Source: an uncultured Ruminococcus sp.
GTDB lineage: Bacteria > Bacillota > Clostridia > Oscillospirales > Ruminococcaceae
NCBI GenBank assembly: GCA_902788785.1
Contig: CADALT010000018.1
Coordinates: 1 to 41,768 of the forward strand
Reading direction: 5' to 3'
Length of the DNA: 41,768 nucleotides
In this document: positions 9,301-18,369 of the stretch, piece after piece
How the letters are laid out: every line of letters starts with the position of its first letter
Position numbering within the stretch: position 1 is the first letter of the stretch
Notes under the pieces: generated by a model
The model's input: only the letters and a program-made list of their open reading frames with translations
Database searches by the model: none
What the model was told of the DNA's origin: nothing
Made by a program: the position numbers and the translations under genes

Positions 9301-12300
9301 TATGATATTCGGGCACTTCGGGGAGTATACGCTGGGTGCCGTCATAGGATATGACAAGGCGCATGGTGCCGTGATACTTTATCATATCGTTGAGCGCAGC
9401 TTGTGCACGCTCTATATCCAGGTCATCACCGTCAAGCTCGAAATAGCAATGAGTTGCCACTCCGCCGAGAGAGAAGGTGCCGCTTCTGCCCAGCAGATAT
9501 GCGTTCTGCACTTCTGTAAGCGGGAAGGGAGCATAAGCATTCTCTGTATCTGCCGAGATAGAGGTGTTTTCCTCCTTGCAGATGTGTCCGCCCTCAGCCA
9601 GTCTGCGGTCTATCTTTTCAGCCTGTACAGCTATGGTCACGTCCTTCATCATGTCACGGACAGTGTACTCTATGCCGAACATTTTCTTTATGCGTGTGGT
9701 CATGCGGATAGCGGTAAGCGAATCTCCGCCAAGACGGTAGTAGTTATCATCTGTACCGATGCTATCAAGACCGAATATCTCCTGCCAGAGTTCGCAGAGT
9801 TTCTTTTCGGTTTCGGTAACAGGCACAGAAACTGATGACTTTTCCTCCGCAGTCATGCTTGCCAGCTTTTTGAGCAGCTTGCGGTCTACCTTGCCGTTTT
9901 TGCTCAGGGGAAGCTTATCCATTGCATAGTATACCTTGGGTATCATATATTCGGGCAGTTTCTGATCTATCTGAGAAAGTATGTAGTCTTTATCGGGCAC
10001 ATATTTTCCGTAGGAAGATGCAGCCATGACAAGCATCCTGCCTGCACAGTTTTCGGGCAGGATATTGCAGATGGTATCCGCTCCCTCTGTTTTGAGTATG
10101 GACTTATAATCATCATAAGAGGGAAGTTCAGCTATGCGTTTTTCGAGGATATCTGCGGTGAGCCACTGCAGCGCAGTGTTATCTGTGACCTCCGCTATGA
10201 ACATAACGCCCGATGCTGAAAGCATACCGCTAAGTGCGTGCAGCTTTGCACCCATATCCTCCTGACGATGGAGATAGTTGTAGGCAAGCACTATATCAAA
10301 GCTGCCCTGTGATGCGAGCATATCACTATCCGTCATAAGCTTTGTTTCGCAGCAGCCGTAGGCTTTTCTAAGCTTATCCGCCTCTGTAAGGAAGAATGCC
10401 GAGGTATCTGCGATGGTGTATGAGATATCCATACTGCCTATGGTTTTGAGTATATTATCTGTAAGGGCGGTATCTCTTGCGCCTATCTCGAGGATATTTA
10501 CCTTTCTGCCGTATGCGCCTGTTGCCGCAGCTATCCTGTCAGCCAGCACAGTTGTGATCTCATCGCTGCCGGGAAGTCTTGACAGCAGTGAGTTCGGGGA
10601 GAGCTTTTTATCGGGGTCGTAGAAGAGTTCTGCGGCATCTTTACCGCCCGATATGATCTCGGGGATATAAGGCTTTATCTCGTCAAAGTAAGCCTCAACA
10701 GCCTTCTGCGCTTCTCCGTCAGCTTCAGGTGCTGCGGCATCGGTGCAGGACTCGAAGCCATGTTCGGTTTTTCTGATGATGTCGTTTTTGCAGAGCTCGT
10801 CAATATACATATCCACAAGAGGTCTGTACTGCTCATCGACCTTATCATAGCTGCCTGTAAGCAGACCCAGAGCCTTTACTGTTTCATAAACTACCGAGAG
10901 CACCTTTTTACGGGAATACTCAATGGCTTCTTCGTAGCCCTTGACAGATATATCTGCACTCTTGACAGCCGATGCTATCTTATCCGATTCCTCCTGTGCT
11001 TTGGAATTGATGGTGAAGAGGGGAGCTTTTCGGTCACTGCCTGTTTCAAGGTAAGCTACAAGGTGCTTTTCGCCCATGCCGACTTCGGCAGCCTCGACCA
11101 CTGCACTGTTTACCTGAGGAATCTGTTTTAAAACAGCCTCGGCTTCACCGAGTTCGATGCGGTGACCTCTGATCTTCACCTGGAAATCCTTGCGTCCGAG
11201 GAATTCGATCAAGCCATTTTCTCTGAATCTTCCGTGGTCGCCTGTTCTGTACCATCTTGTGCCGTTTTCTTCGATGAATTTCTTTTTGTTGAGTTCATCA
11301 TCGCCCTTATAGATGCCGACACCGATGCCGCCGATGAGAAGTTCGCCTTCGCACCAGAAGGGTACGTCCTTGCCGTTGTCATCGACAACTCTGTAGGACT
11401 GTCCGCTGAGGGGACGGCCATAGGGGATGGACGGCCAGTTTTCATCCAGAGGCAGGGTCACACGATGGAAGTTCGACCATATGGACGCTTCTGTTGCACC
11501 GCCCATGGATATGAACAGGCAGTCCTCTGTCAGGGCATCTGCTCTTACGGGCAGATCAAGACCTATCCAGTCGCCTGAAAGCATTATCTTTTTGAGAGGA
11601 AGTTTCTTTGCAGCTGCTTCTGCGGCGGTCATAAGCATATTCAAAAGTATCGGCACGGAATTCCAGACTGTGATGTTATGCTTTGATACCAGCTCCAGCC
11701 AGTATTCCGCATCACGCTTTTTCTCATCGGGTATCATGATAAGCTTTGCACCTGCCCGGAATGTTCCGAAGAAATCGTATACCGACAGGTCGAAATCTAT
11801 CGAAGATATGCCGAGCACTGTATCATCGGCAGTTATGCCGTATCTTTCGTTTACGTCACGGATAGTGTTTGCCGCACCCTTATGGAACATCTGCGCTCCC
11901 TTGGGCAGACCTGTGGTACCCGAGGTCATGATGACATATGCAGGCTCATCGCAGGATACATCGGGCAGCTTTGCGGCAGCAGGCTGTTTCAACAGTTCTT
12001 CTATGACGAGCACACGGGTATCCTCGGGCCACTCTATATTGTCATGTACGAGTTCATCGCAGATAACGCTGCCAATGCCTGTTTTTTCGTGTATCAGTTT
12101 TCTTCTTTCCTTAGGCTGGTCGATGCTGACGGGTACATATGAATTGCCCGAAAGTATTATGCCTATCAGTGCGACAGCCTGCCTGTATCCTCTGGTAACT
12201 GTAACAGCCACAGCCTCGCCCCTGATGTTATTTGATATGAAATATCCCGCAACAGCGAGAGCTTTTGCTTTCAGCTCGCTGTAGCTCATCTCGATACCTG

Positions 12301-14008
12301 CACCTGCATCGACAAGTGCGGCCTTGTCGGGATATTTTTCTGCCGAACGCAAAAATCCGTCGAACAGTCTTTCCTGAGTTTTCGGAAGAATGATGTTCTT
12401 TTGCTCCTTAATAAACTCACGCTGATTTGCAGGCAGCAGGTCAAAATGCGTATCCCATTCATTTTCGGAAGTATCTGTTATGAGCTTCTCCATAGACTGC
12501 ATCATGTCTTTTATCATGCCATCGGGGAAGAGCCCGATAACACTATCCCAGGAGAGCATTATGCTGTTTGGAGTCTCGTATGACTGGAAATCTATCCATA
12601 CACCGGGGGTCTGTGAGAGCATTCTTTCAAATTTGCCGAATACCTCCTCGGTCTCGCCGCCTATGATAGAATTGCCGAAATTGCAGGCAAAGACTACAGG
12701 CGCATCATTCTTGACCTCGCCATACCTGCTCATGATGTCACGCTGTACCTTTACACCCGAATAGGCTGTGTGTTTCATAGTCTCGCTGAGCTGACCCTTT
12801 ATCTGCAATGCAAGTTCTTCAAAGGTAGGGTCAGCGGTGAGGTCTACTTCGAGCAGCATAAGTGTAGTGAAATCTGCCACCGCATTTTCCGATGCACCAT
12901 ATTCGGTGTGTCTGTCAAAGGTAGGTATATTTATCAGGAAACGCTTGTTGCTGCTCCACTCTGCGATTATCATGGCATATACTGTCATAAGGTATACCGC
13001 AGGTGTGATATTGTATTTTGCAGCCATTGCAGCTGCTTTGTTCCAGGTATCCAGAGGTATATCCACTATATCCCTGACTGTTCTTGTGTTGGTGATCTCC
13101 GATGGGTCTTTTGCCAGGGGAAGTTCGGGCGCATGGGCAATATCGGCTATGCGTCCGTTCCAGTATTCCTTAGCCGCAGCCTCATCTTCGGCTTCCTGCT
13201 GCTTTTTGTTTTGAAGGTATGATGCGAAATCCCAGTTCAGTGAATCCACGGGAAGCTCTCTGCCCTTGTACGCCGCAGCAAGATCACGCAGAATGATATT
13301 AAAGCTCTGCACATCAGCCACGAGCAGGTCAACATCATAGAAAAGGCGGTACTCATCGTCCTGACCCTTTACCAGTGTAAATGCGCAAACATGACCTTTC
13401 TCCACCTCGAATTTACGGTGTGTGAGCTTTTCGCCTATCTTGGCACACTTCTCAAGCCAATCGCTGTCGGCGCTGTAGTCATAGATGTCGATGTGCTCGC
13501 TGTAGGGCTTGTCCATGATCTCCTGTTCGCCGTTGTCAAGGAATCTCGCACGCAGCATAGGGTGATGATACTGCACCTTTTTCCAGGCAGCATCAAGTCT
13601 CTTATCATCTATCCCTTTGCCCGAGAATTCCATGAATGCGTGGCAGCCGATGCTGCCCAGCTCTCTGCCGTCCTCTCTGCCTATCTTATAGGCATACTGT
13701 ATATCGGTAAGCGGGAAAGACTTCTTCGCATCAGCAGTCTTAACCGCTTTCTTTGCTGTATGAGCCTTTTTCTTCTTTTTGTTTTTCTTTTCCTGTGCTT
13801 TTTCTATCAGCTTATGCCATGCTGCAAGCGTAGGCTCTTCAAGAAGCTCACCGTATGAGATCTTGATGCCCTCTTTTCTCAGCTTGCTGACGAACCGCAT
13901 CACCGTCAGTGAGTTTATGCCTGCATTTATAAGGTTCTGGTCATCACTTATTTCTTTGGAGATCGGCAGCATCGCAGATACTTCCTGTTTCAGCTTTTCA
14001 AATTCCAT
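6377..14008 (-). CDS. NRPS: ArCP-Cy-A(E-like)-PCP-Cy-A-PCP
   Basis: This is a bimodular synthetase of about 2543 residues. Positions below count from an alternative ATG five codons upstream (14023). The aryl carrier is 6-75 with Ser38 (AGINSLTV), followed by a Lys-rich linker 76-100. Cy1 has D232/D237/S240. A1 has A3 at about 699-709 and the pocket D-L-Y-N-M-S-M-I-W. Between A8 (RGHRIELGE, about 952-960) and A10 (NGKVD, about 1376) sits a methyltransferase-like insert of roughly 350 residues. Its SAM loop is degenerate (LEIGARD), as in the epimerase-like domain of PchE/HMWP2. PCP1 has Ser1435, Cy2 D1630/D1635/S1638, A2 the pocket D-L-Y-N-L-S-L-I-W, and PCP2 Ser2495. Both A domains should load cysteine. 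I prefer the inner start because GAGGG lies 8 bases before it. There is no terminal thioesterase. Confidence 0.94.
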   Translation of the reverse strand: MEFEKLKQEVSAMLPISKEISDDQNLINAGINSLTVMRFVSKLRKEGIKISYGELLEEPTLAAWHKLIEKAQEKKNKKKKKAHTAKKAVKTADAKKSFPLTDIQYAYKIGREDGRELGSIGCHAFMEFSGKGIDDKRLDAAWKKVQYHHPMLRARFLDNGEQEIMDKPYSEHIDIYDYSADSDWLEKCAKIGEKLTHRKFEVEKGHVCAFTLVKGQDDEYRLFYDVDLLVADVQSFNIILRDLAAAYKGRELPVDSLNWDFASYLQNKKQQEAEDEAAAKEYWNGRIADIAHAPELPLAKDPSEITNTRTVRDIVDIPLDTWNKAAAMAAKYNITPAVYLMTVYAMIIAEWSSNKRFLINIPTFDRHTEYGASENAVADFTTLMLLEVDLTADPTFEELALQIKGQLSETMKHTAYSGVKVQRDIMSRYGEVKNDAPVVFACNFGNSIIGGETEEVFGKFERMLSQTPGVWIDFQSYETPNSIMLSWDSVIGLFPDGMIKDMMQSMEKLITDTSENEWDTHFDLLPANQREFIKEQKNIILPKTQERLFDGFLRSAEKYPDKAALVDAGAGIEMSYSELKAKALAVAGYFISNNIRGEAVAVTVTRGYRQAVALIGIILSGNSYVPVSIDQPKERRKLIHEKTGIGSVICDELVHDNIEWPEDTRVLVIEELLKQPAAAKLPDVSCDEPAYVIMTSGTTGLPKGAQMFHKGAANTIRDVNERYGITADDTVLGISSIDFDLSVYDFFGTFRAGAKLIMIPDEKKRDAEYWLELVSKHNITVWNSVPILLNMLMTAAEAAAKKLPLKKIMLSGDWIGLDLPVRADALTEDCLFISMGGATEASIWSNFHRVTLPLDENWPSIPYGRPLSGQSYRVVDDNGKDVPFWCEGELLIGGIGVGIYKGDDELNKKKFIEENGTRWYRTGDHGRFRENGLIEFLGRKDFQVKIRGHRIELGEAEAVLKQIPQVNSAVVEAAEVGMGEKHLVAYLETGSDRKAPLFTINSKAQEESDKIASAVKSADISVKGYEEAIEYSRKKVLSVVYETVKALGLLTGSYDKVDEQYRPLVDMYIDELCKNDIIRKTEHGFESCTDAAAPEADGEAQKAVEAYFDEIKPYIPEIISGGKDAAELFYDPDKKLSPNSLLSRLPGSDEITTVLADRIAAATGAYGRKVNILEIGARDTALTDNILKTIGSMDISYTIADTSAFFLTEADKLRKAYGCCETKLMTDSDMLASQGSFDIVLAYNYLHRQEDMGAKLHALSGMLSASGVMFIAEVTDNTALQWLTADILEKRIAELPSYDDYKSILKTEGADTICNILPENCAGRMLVMAASSYGKYVPDKDYILSQIDQKLPEYMIPKVYYAMDKLPLSKNGKVDRKLLKKLASMTAEEKSSVSVPVTETEKKLCELWQEIFGLDSIGTDDNYYRLGGDSLTAIRMTTRIKKMFGIEYTVRDMMKDVTIAVQAEKIDRRLAEGGHICKEENTSISADTENAYAPFPLTEVQNAYLLGRSGTFSLGGVATHCYFELDGDDLDIERAQAALNDMIKYHGTMRLVISYDGTQRILPEVPEYHIDTMILDGIPETELNAKLANVRENMSHQVIDIEKWPLFDIRAAKFDGRSRIFVSFDNIVFDGFSMFGVLDEWAKRYKGTFREDKPLEISFRDYVLGLENIKNSGKYEKDKAYWEERIDDFLPAPALPTVKKESEITDQHFERHSAFLTKNEWESLRESARHFELTPSVLLIAAYTETLRSRSSIPEFTLNLTQFDRKPLHPDVNKLFGDFTTLTLLEIRNSDQETFADRARKIARQLARDLEHSCYSAVDLERELRHKTGNSKDSLMPVVFTSGIGLNGQADNECIGELTYNISQTPQVWLDHQVVERDGGLQLSWDSLKDIFYPGFIDEMFAAYTDLLRRLSADSSLFDKKAHSLIEVKLSEARKNANMTDKELPEDTLDGMFLKAAAKYPDNTALVCADKRYTYSELKARALGISKQLLAYGIKPGETVAILMPKCAEQIIAALGILLSGGAYLPLDISNPDDRLITILNDSGTDKMIYKDLADGRLDTFGKYKLIDAQTTAPCEDDSIAAKNDPSKLAYVIYTSGSTGIPKGVMIPHSGAVNTIEDINSRFEVSQTDACLAISNMHFDLSVYDVFGLLAAGGKIVVPESDKHKDPEHWIDLVEKEHITLWNSVPAFAEMLCEYLNGENYSAESSLRIMLLSGDWISTTLPERIRKLFPKLRFVSLGGATEASIWSNIYEVTEKIPENWTSIPYGKPLLNQRYYILDEHLADRPDRVAGTIFIAGKGVAMGYLNDSEKTREKFIIHPVTGEYMYNTGDMGRYWSDGNIEFLGRLDNQIKINGYRVEIGEIEAAVDKLENVSDGKILFRDGILIVFFRYNGEYTDETEEKLKRELHDRLPAYMVPGKFVHLEEFPLTSNGKIDTALMYEMSRSIKSSSEKRRKTPLSDGAEKQIAPVWERVLGYSPVYADDDFFIAGGDSLKAIYLVNGIKKDLGIQISVKEVFTAGTLAMLAKAVEAANAGSTETDEDEFEI

Positions 14009-14012
14009 TAGA

Positions 14013-15647
14013 TCAACCCTCATTTTCTGCTATAGTAAGAAGTTTTTTAGCGTCCTTTTTACCCACTGCCGTGAGCGGAAGTGCATCGAGCGTGATGCAT
14101 CTGTCGGGGAATTTATACCTTGCTACGCCCTTTTTGGTAAGGTGTTCAAAGATTTCCTCCATCGTTACCTCATCTGCATCGGCAGACACCATAAACGCAT
14201 AGATCTTATTGCCGATCTCGGGATCGGGCACGCCTATGACTGCGGCATCCTGTACACGGCCGTACATACAAAGATGTTCTTCCAGTTCGGCAGGCATTAT
14301 CTTTTCGCCTGCTCTGTTTATCTGTTCTTTTATACGTCCCACGAACTTATAGTATCCCTCGGCGGTCCTCATTGCCTTGTCGCCTGTTCTGTAGAAACCG
14401 TCCTTGGTGAAGCTTGAAAGGTCCGCATCGCCAAGACCGTAATAGCTGTCGATTATGTATGGACCCTTGCAGATGAGTTCGCCGTATTCACCGTCGGGCA
14501 CGTCATTGTCCTCGCTGTCAACTATCCTTATCTCGGTGATCTCACATTCTTCGCCTATGAACTCATCGGGGAGCGCTTTGCCCTGATACTTCTTGATGTA
14601 TTCACGGCTGTCATCGAGCAGGGTAGTTATGATAAGCCCTTCGGAAGTGCCGAACACCTGCATTATAACAGTATCACCGAATGCCTCTATCGCACGTTCA
14701 GCAGCACTGTCATCAAATACCGAGCCGCCCACCTGGAGTATCCTGAGCGATGATATATCAAAGTCATCATCTATCTCCAGCATATCTATGCACATACTTA
14801 CCATGGTCGGTACCAGCGCTGTCACGGTAACCTCATACTCGGTTATCTTATCAAGCACCTCATCGGGACTGATGTGGCTGCAAAATACCGCAGTTCCGCC
14901 AACGTCCATAACACCGAGAAATCCGGGGTCGCCCGTAGGGAAATTATGCTCGCAGGGAAGTGCCACAAGGTAAACATCATCAGCTGTAAGCTCGCATCTG
15001 TCACAGCAAAGCCTGCACAGATACATATAATCCGAATGAGTCCTTGCTATCAGCTTGGGAACACCCGTTGAACCTCCGCTGAGAAGATAATGCAGGGTGT
15101 CGTAGGGGTCTGTTTCGGGAAGCTCGCCGTTTTCGGCTGTTATATCCTCAAGCGCTATAACTGTGCTGTCATCGCCGTCGATCTCGCCGTCAACTATTAT
15201 GTATTTAAGACAGCTGTGTTGCGCCTGAAGCTTTTTTGCAAGTGGAAGATACTCATATCCCATGTACTTGTCGGGTATGATATACACCTTTGGCGCAGCA
15301 GTTTCCATGATAGAATTAAGTTCGGCTTCACGGTGTGCGGGCAGTACGAGTACAGGCTTGACACCCAGCTTATACAGCGCAAAAAGCGTTATGACATACT
15401 CTGCACTGTTAGGCAGCTGTATGGCAGCCGTATCGCCTTTTTTAAGTCCCAGCTCGCTGAGCCCGAACGCCCTTTCGTCACTGAGGCTGTCCATCTCCGA
15501 ATAGGTAAGATCATAGTCATCTGCTATCACGGCTGTTTTGTCGCCGTACTTTTCAGCCCATTCTTTTATGTATGCAGAAAGTGTTTTCTTTTCCCAGTAT
15601 TTCAGACTTTCAAACTTACTGAGGTCTCTCTTGTATCTTTCTTTCAT
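14013..15647 (-). CDS. aryl-acid AMP ligase (DhbE/YbtE-like), atypical pocket
   Basis: This 544-residue stand-alone adenylation enzyme should activate the aromatic starter acid and load the ArCP at the N-terminus of the large NRPS. Core motifs are LLSGGSTGVPK (A3), a TSEG-type A5 (FGTSEGL), YRTGD (A7) and a C-terminal Lys in AVGKKD (A10). The residue numbering happens to match DhbE: His234, Asn235, Phe236 and Asp240. DHB ligases have Tyr236/Ser240, and salicylate ligases as I recall have Phe236/Cys240. Phe236 argues against DHB, and Asp240 is unexpected. No gene for making salicylate or DHB is in the window. The start has AAGGAGGG before it and an ATGA overlap with the phosphopantetheinyl transferase stop. 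Confidence 0.9.
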   Translation of the reverse strand: MKERYKRDLSKFESLKYWEKKTLSAYIKEWAEKYGDKTAVIADDYDLTYSEMDSLSDERAFGLSELGLKKGDTAAIQLPNSAEYVITLFALYKLGVKPVLVLPAHREAELNSIMETAAPKVYIIPDKYMGYEYLPLAKKLQAQHSCLKYIIVDGEIDGDDSTVIALEDITAENGELPETDPYDTLHYLLSGGSTGVPKLIARTHSDYMYLCRLCCDRCELTADDVYLVALPCEHNFPTGDPGFLGVMDVGGTAVFCSHISPDEVLDKITEYEVTVTALVPTMVSMCIDMLEIDDDFDISSLRILQVGGSVFDDSAAERAIEAFGDTVIMQVFGTSEGLIITTLLDDSREYIKKYQGKALPDEFIGEECEITEIRIVDSEDNDVPDGEYGELICKGPYIIDSYYGLGDADLSSFTKDGFYRTGDKAMRTAEGYYKFVGRIKEQINRAGEKIMPAELEEHLCMYGRVQDAAVIGVPDPEIGNKIYAFMVSADADEVTMEEIFEHLTKKGVARYKFPDRCITLDALPLTAVGKKDAKKLLTIAENEG

Positions 15648-16318
15648 TTCTTTCCCTCCTTGGTACGATAACACAAAGCGGCAGAATATCCGTCGTATCT
15701 GTCGATACGCTGTACCTTGTATCCTTCCGTGCCGCTCACCGTTCCGTTTTCGTGCACAAAAAAACTCTCGGGAGATATGGAAAAACCTTTCCCGACAGCT
15801 TTTACATATGCTTCCTTATTAGTCCATATCCTGTAGAACTCATCTGTTCCACAGCGCAGAACTGCTTCCTTTTCTTTCGGGTGAAGTACAGTGCAAAGTG
15901 AAGCCGCATCTATATGAGGATCTGTTTTCTCGATGTCCACACCCACTTCTGCCGATGCTGAAAATGCCAATAGTATCATATCGCCCGAATGTGATATGTT
16001 ATATTCAAGCCCTGTTTCCCCCATGATGACGGGCTTGGCATTTTTGAGGGCGTTTATCGCTATATATTCGGCTTTGATACCTAGATATGCTGCCACTATA
16101 AGTTTTGTAAATATCCTGCCGCCTGCAAATCTCAGCCTGTCTTCCTCTTTGAGAAAACGTCGGTATCGGCAGATCTCCTCCGCATCAAGATAATGCAGTT
16201 TACTCATGATAAGCTCACGGTCAAGGCAGATATCCGCCGACCAGATATCCGCCGTGCCGTGTCCCGGAATACTTTTTATATCGGGTATATCCCGTATCTT
16301 GAAATATGACAGGTTCAT
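15644..16318 (-). CDS. Sfp-type 4'-phosphopantetheinyl transferase
   Basis: This 224-residue enzyme transfers phosphopantetheine from CoA to carrier-domain serines. Visible family motifs are YNISHSG, VGVDIEK (Mg-binding Asp/Glu) and the WTNKEAYVKAVGKG segment, in the usual order and at the usual length for Sfp. It would activate the ArCP, three PCPs, the TE-fused carrier and the free carrier of this operon. It is translationally coupled on both sides by ATGA overlaps, with the thioesterase upstream and the AMP ligase downstream. Confidence 0.95.
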   Translation of the reverse strand: MNLSYFKIRDIPDIKSIPGHGTADIWSADICLDRELIMSKLHYLDAEEICRYRRFLKEEDRLRFAGGRIFTKLIVAAYLGIKAEYIAINALKNAKPVIMGETGLEYNISHSGDMILLAFSASAEVGVDIEKTDPHIDAASLCTVLHPKEKEAVLRCGTDEFYRIWTNKEAYVKAVGKGFSISPESFFVHENGTVSGTEGYKVQRIDRYDGYSAALCYRTKEGKK

Positions 16319-17040
16319 ATCACCTTACGAAGATAACTGATGACATCCTTCTCTTTTTCCTTGATGAAGAAGTGATCTCCCTCAAACTTGCAGCAGTTGA
16401 ATTCGTCAGAGTATGTTTCCCACTGCATAACATCATTTTCGTGAGCGTCATCATCATGTGTGCCGCAAAGCGCTGTTATCGGGCAGGATATCCTCGCCTT
16501 TTCAAAGGAGAAACCTTCGGAGACTGTAAAATCAGCCCTGAGCATCGGCAGGAACATATCGAACAGTTCTTTATCCTGCAATATTGCCTGCGGAGTACAG
16601 TTATACTTTCCGAGAGCTTCACGGAACTCATCTGTGGGAAGATCGCCGATAGGATCGTAATCGGGTATGTGCGGTGCACTGCAGCCCGATACTATCAGTC
16701 CCTTTATATCTATGCCGTCATTCTCGAACTTTTCTGCCAGCGCATAGGCGATCTTAGCACCCATGCTGTGTCCGTAGAGGTATATATCGTGGCCTGAGAA
16801 TTTTCTGATCTCGCTGTATACGTCCTCCACCAGTTCTTCATGATCCGCATAAGGCTGTTCGCCGAAGCGTTCTTCTCTGCCGGGAAGCTGTATGGGGCAA
16901 ACCGCAACATCACTGCCAAGACCATTTTCCCAGTTCCTGAAAGCAGATGCTCCGCCGCCTGCATAGGGAAAGCAGAACATTACCTTATCGCTTGAGGATA
17001 TTTTTTCCTCATTTTTGATGAGTTTCCTGTTATCACGCAT
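16315..17040 (-). CDS. type II thioesterase (Ser type, GHSMG)
   Basis: This 241-residue GrsT/RifR-family thioesterase shows FPYAGGGASAFRNW near the N-terminus and the LPGREERFGE motif. The nucleophile elbow is canonical GHSMG (Ser92), His223 lies in EGDHFF, and an Asp cluster lies at 196-198. Such enzymes usually remove wrong or stalled acyl groups from carrier domains. It is of the standard type, unlike the two Cys-type thioesterases further down the operon. It overlaps the phosphopantetheinyl transferase start by ATGA. Confidence 0.92.
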   Translation of the reverse strand: MRDNRKLIKNEEKISSSDKVMFCFPYAGGGASAFRNWENGLGSDVAVCPIQLPGREERFGEQPYADHEELVEDVYSEIRKFSGHDIYLYGHSMGAKIAYALAEKFENDGIDIKGLIVSGCSAPHIPDYDPIGDLPTDEFREALGKYNCTPQAILQDKELFDMFLPMLRADFTVSEGFSFEKARISCPITALCGTHDDDAHENDVMQWETYSDEFNCCKFEGDHFFIKEKEKDVISYLRKVI

Positions 17041-17060
17041 CTTGCGACACTCCTTTACTA

Positions 17061-18344
17061 TTATTTATCAAACTGTTTTTTGAATTCTCCGAAAGTCATA
17101 TCCTGCTTTGTAAGGCAATCATACACCGCATTGAATATCTTTACGCCCTCTGCTGCCTGCTCGCTGTTCATGAGCATTCCGTCATTCCTCAGGGTAAGTC
17201 TTATTTCAGTATCTGTCTCAACGGCTGATATGCACAGGAAGTTTGAATAGTAGTAATCCATAAGTGCCATATCAGAGAATGTTTTCGCCTTCGCTTCACC
17301 AAAGGGGATGACCTCATTGATATTCGTGATATAGCTCTGATATGAGATAACGCACTCGATAGGCAGAGCATTTTCTGTTATAACATAGGGCATTATGGGT
17401 GAAGTCCTTACCTCACGCAGATTGAGATCACGGCAAGTCAGTGCATTTTCCAGCATGGTCTTGCTGTCATCAAGCTCGATACGGCTGAAATACATCTCTG
17501 ACAGCAGACCTATAGTCGCCATGTATTTCTTCTTTCTTGTTCCCACAGGTATAGTGAGCCTTGTTTCATTTCTTCCGTGAAGGAGCGAGAACATGGTATG
17601 TGCCATAATAAGTGTTACATGGAAGAAACTAAGGCGGTTCTTGCGGCAAACTTCATCGAGCTTTTCTTTTTTCAGCGTAACGAACTCGCCGTACTTTGCA
17701 TAATTGCGTTCATCATATTCGGGGATCTTCAAAAATGGCTTGTACGCAATATGTCCCTTTATAAGGTCATCGTACTTTTCAAGCTGTGCGGCTAACTCGC
17801 CCGAGTTTACCATCTCATCAAAATCCTCGATAAACTTTGTCACACCGACAGCCTCGGCCAAAGGCATACCGTTATAGCCCGAAACTATGCTTTTCATGAG
17901 TATACCCATTGACATACCGTCGGAGATAAGGTGTATCACTCTTACATACAGGATATGATCGTCATCGCCCATATCGAAGAGAATGAAATTCCATGGGATA
18001 GCACCCTTGAAATTATTCTCTACCGAGAAACGGCGAACTTCGGATATCTGATCTCTGACATCCTGAAGGCGCTCTTCATCGGTGTTTCCGACAGCTTTCC
18101 TCGCATCAAGCGTATAGCCTGTATTTTCGACAGTATACTGGTATATCTCATTATCATTCTCGTTATATTCAAATCTGAAACTGAAAGCGTCATTGTTGAG
18201 AACGATATTGTTGATAACTTCTTCAAGCTTTTTCTTGTCGATCTTACCCTCTATGCGGACAGCGCCTGCAAGTCCCGGGCTGTAAATGCCGTTCTCGGGA
18301 AAACAAGATAATTTCTGAATGGGGTAGAGTTTTCTTTTTTCCAT
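17061..18344 (-). CDS. stand-alone condensation-domain-like protein 2
   Basis: This 427-residue protein has the size of a single NRPS condensation / acyltransferase domain. The motif region reads VIHLISDGMS, so the second His and the Asp-Gly of HHxxxDG are kept while the first His is Ile. The fold family also includes alcohol acetyltransferases and PapA-type enzymes. It is clearly paralogous to the next gene upstream along its whole length and probably arose by tandem duplication. With the neighbouring free carrier it may add an acyl or amino-acyl group to the metallophore, a step absent from yersiniabactin. AGGAGGT precedes the start. Substrates cannot be read from the sequence. Confidence 0.82.
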   Translation of the reverse strand: MEKRKLYPIQKLSCFPENGIYSPGLAGAVRIEGKIDKKKLEEVINNIVLNNDAFSFRFEYNENDNEIYQYTVENTGYTLDARKAVGNTDEERLQDVRDQISEVRRFSVENNFKGAIPWNFILFDMGDDDHILYVRVIHLISDGMSMGILMKSIVSGYNGMPLAEAVGVTKFIEDFDEMVNSGELAAQLEKYDDLIKGHIAYKPFLKIPEYDERNYAKYGEFVTLKKEKLDEVCRKNRLSFFHVTLIMAHTMFSLLHGRNETRLTIPVGTRKKKYMATIGLLSEMYFSRIELDDSKTMLENALTCRDLNLREVRTSPIMPYVITENALPIECVISYQSYITNINEVIPFGEAKAKTFSDMALMDYYYSNFLCISAVETDTEIRLTLRNDGMLMNSEQAAEGVKIFNAVYDCLTKQDMTFGEFKKQFDK

Positions 18345-18369
18345 GATAGATACCTCCTGTTAAAAGATG

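Noticed and set aside
14009-14023. Upstream ATG of the large NRPS
   Set aside because: It has no ribosome binding site at the right distance; the ATG at 14008 has GAGGG 8 bases before it. It remains possible.
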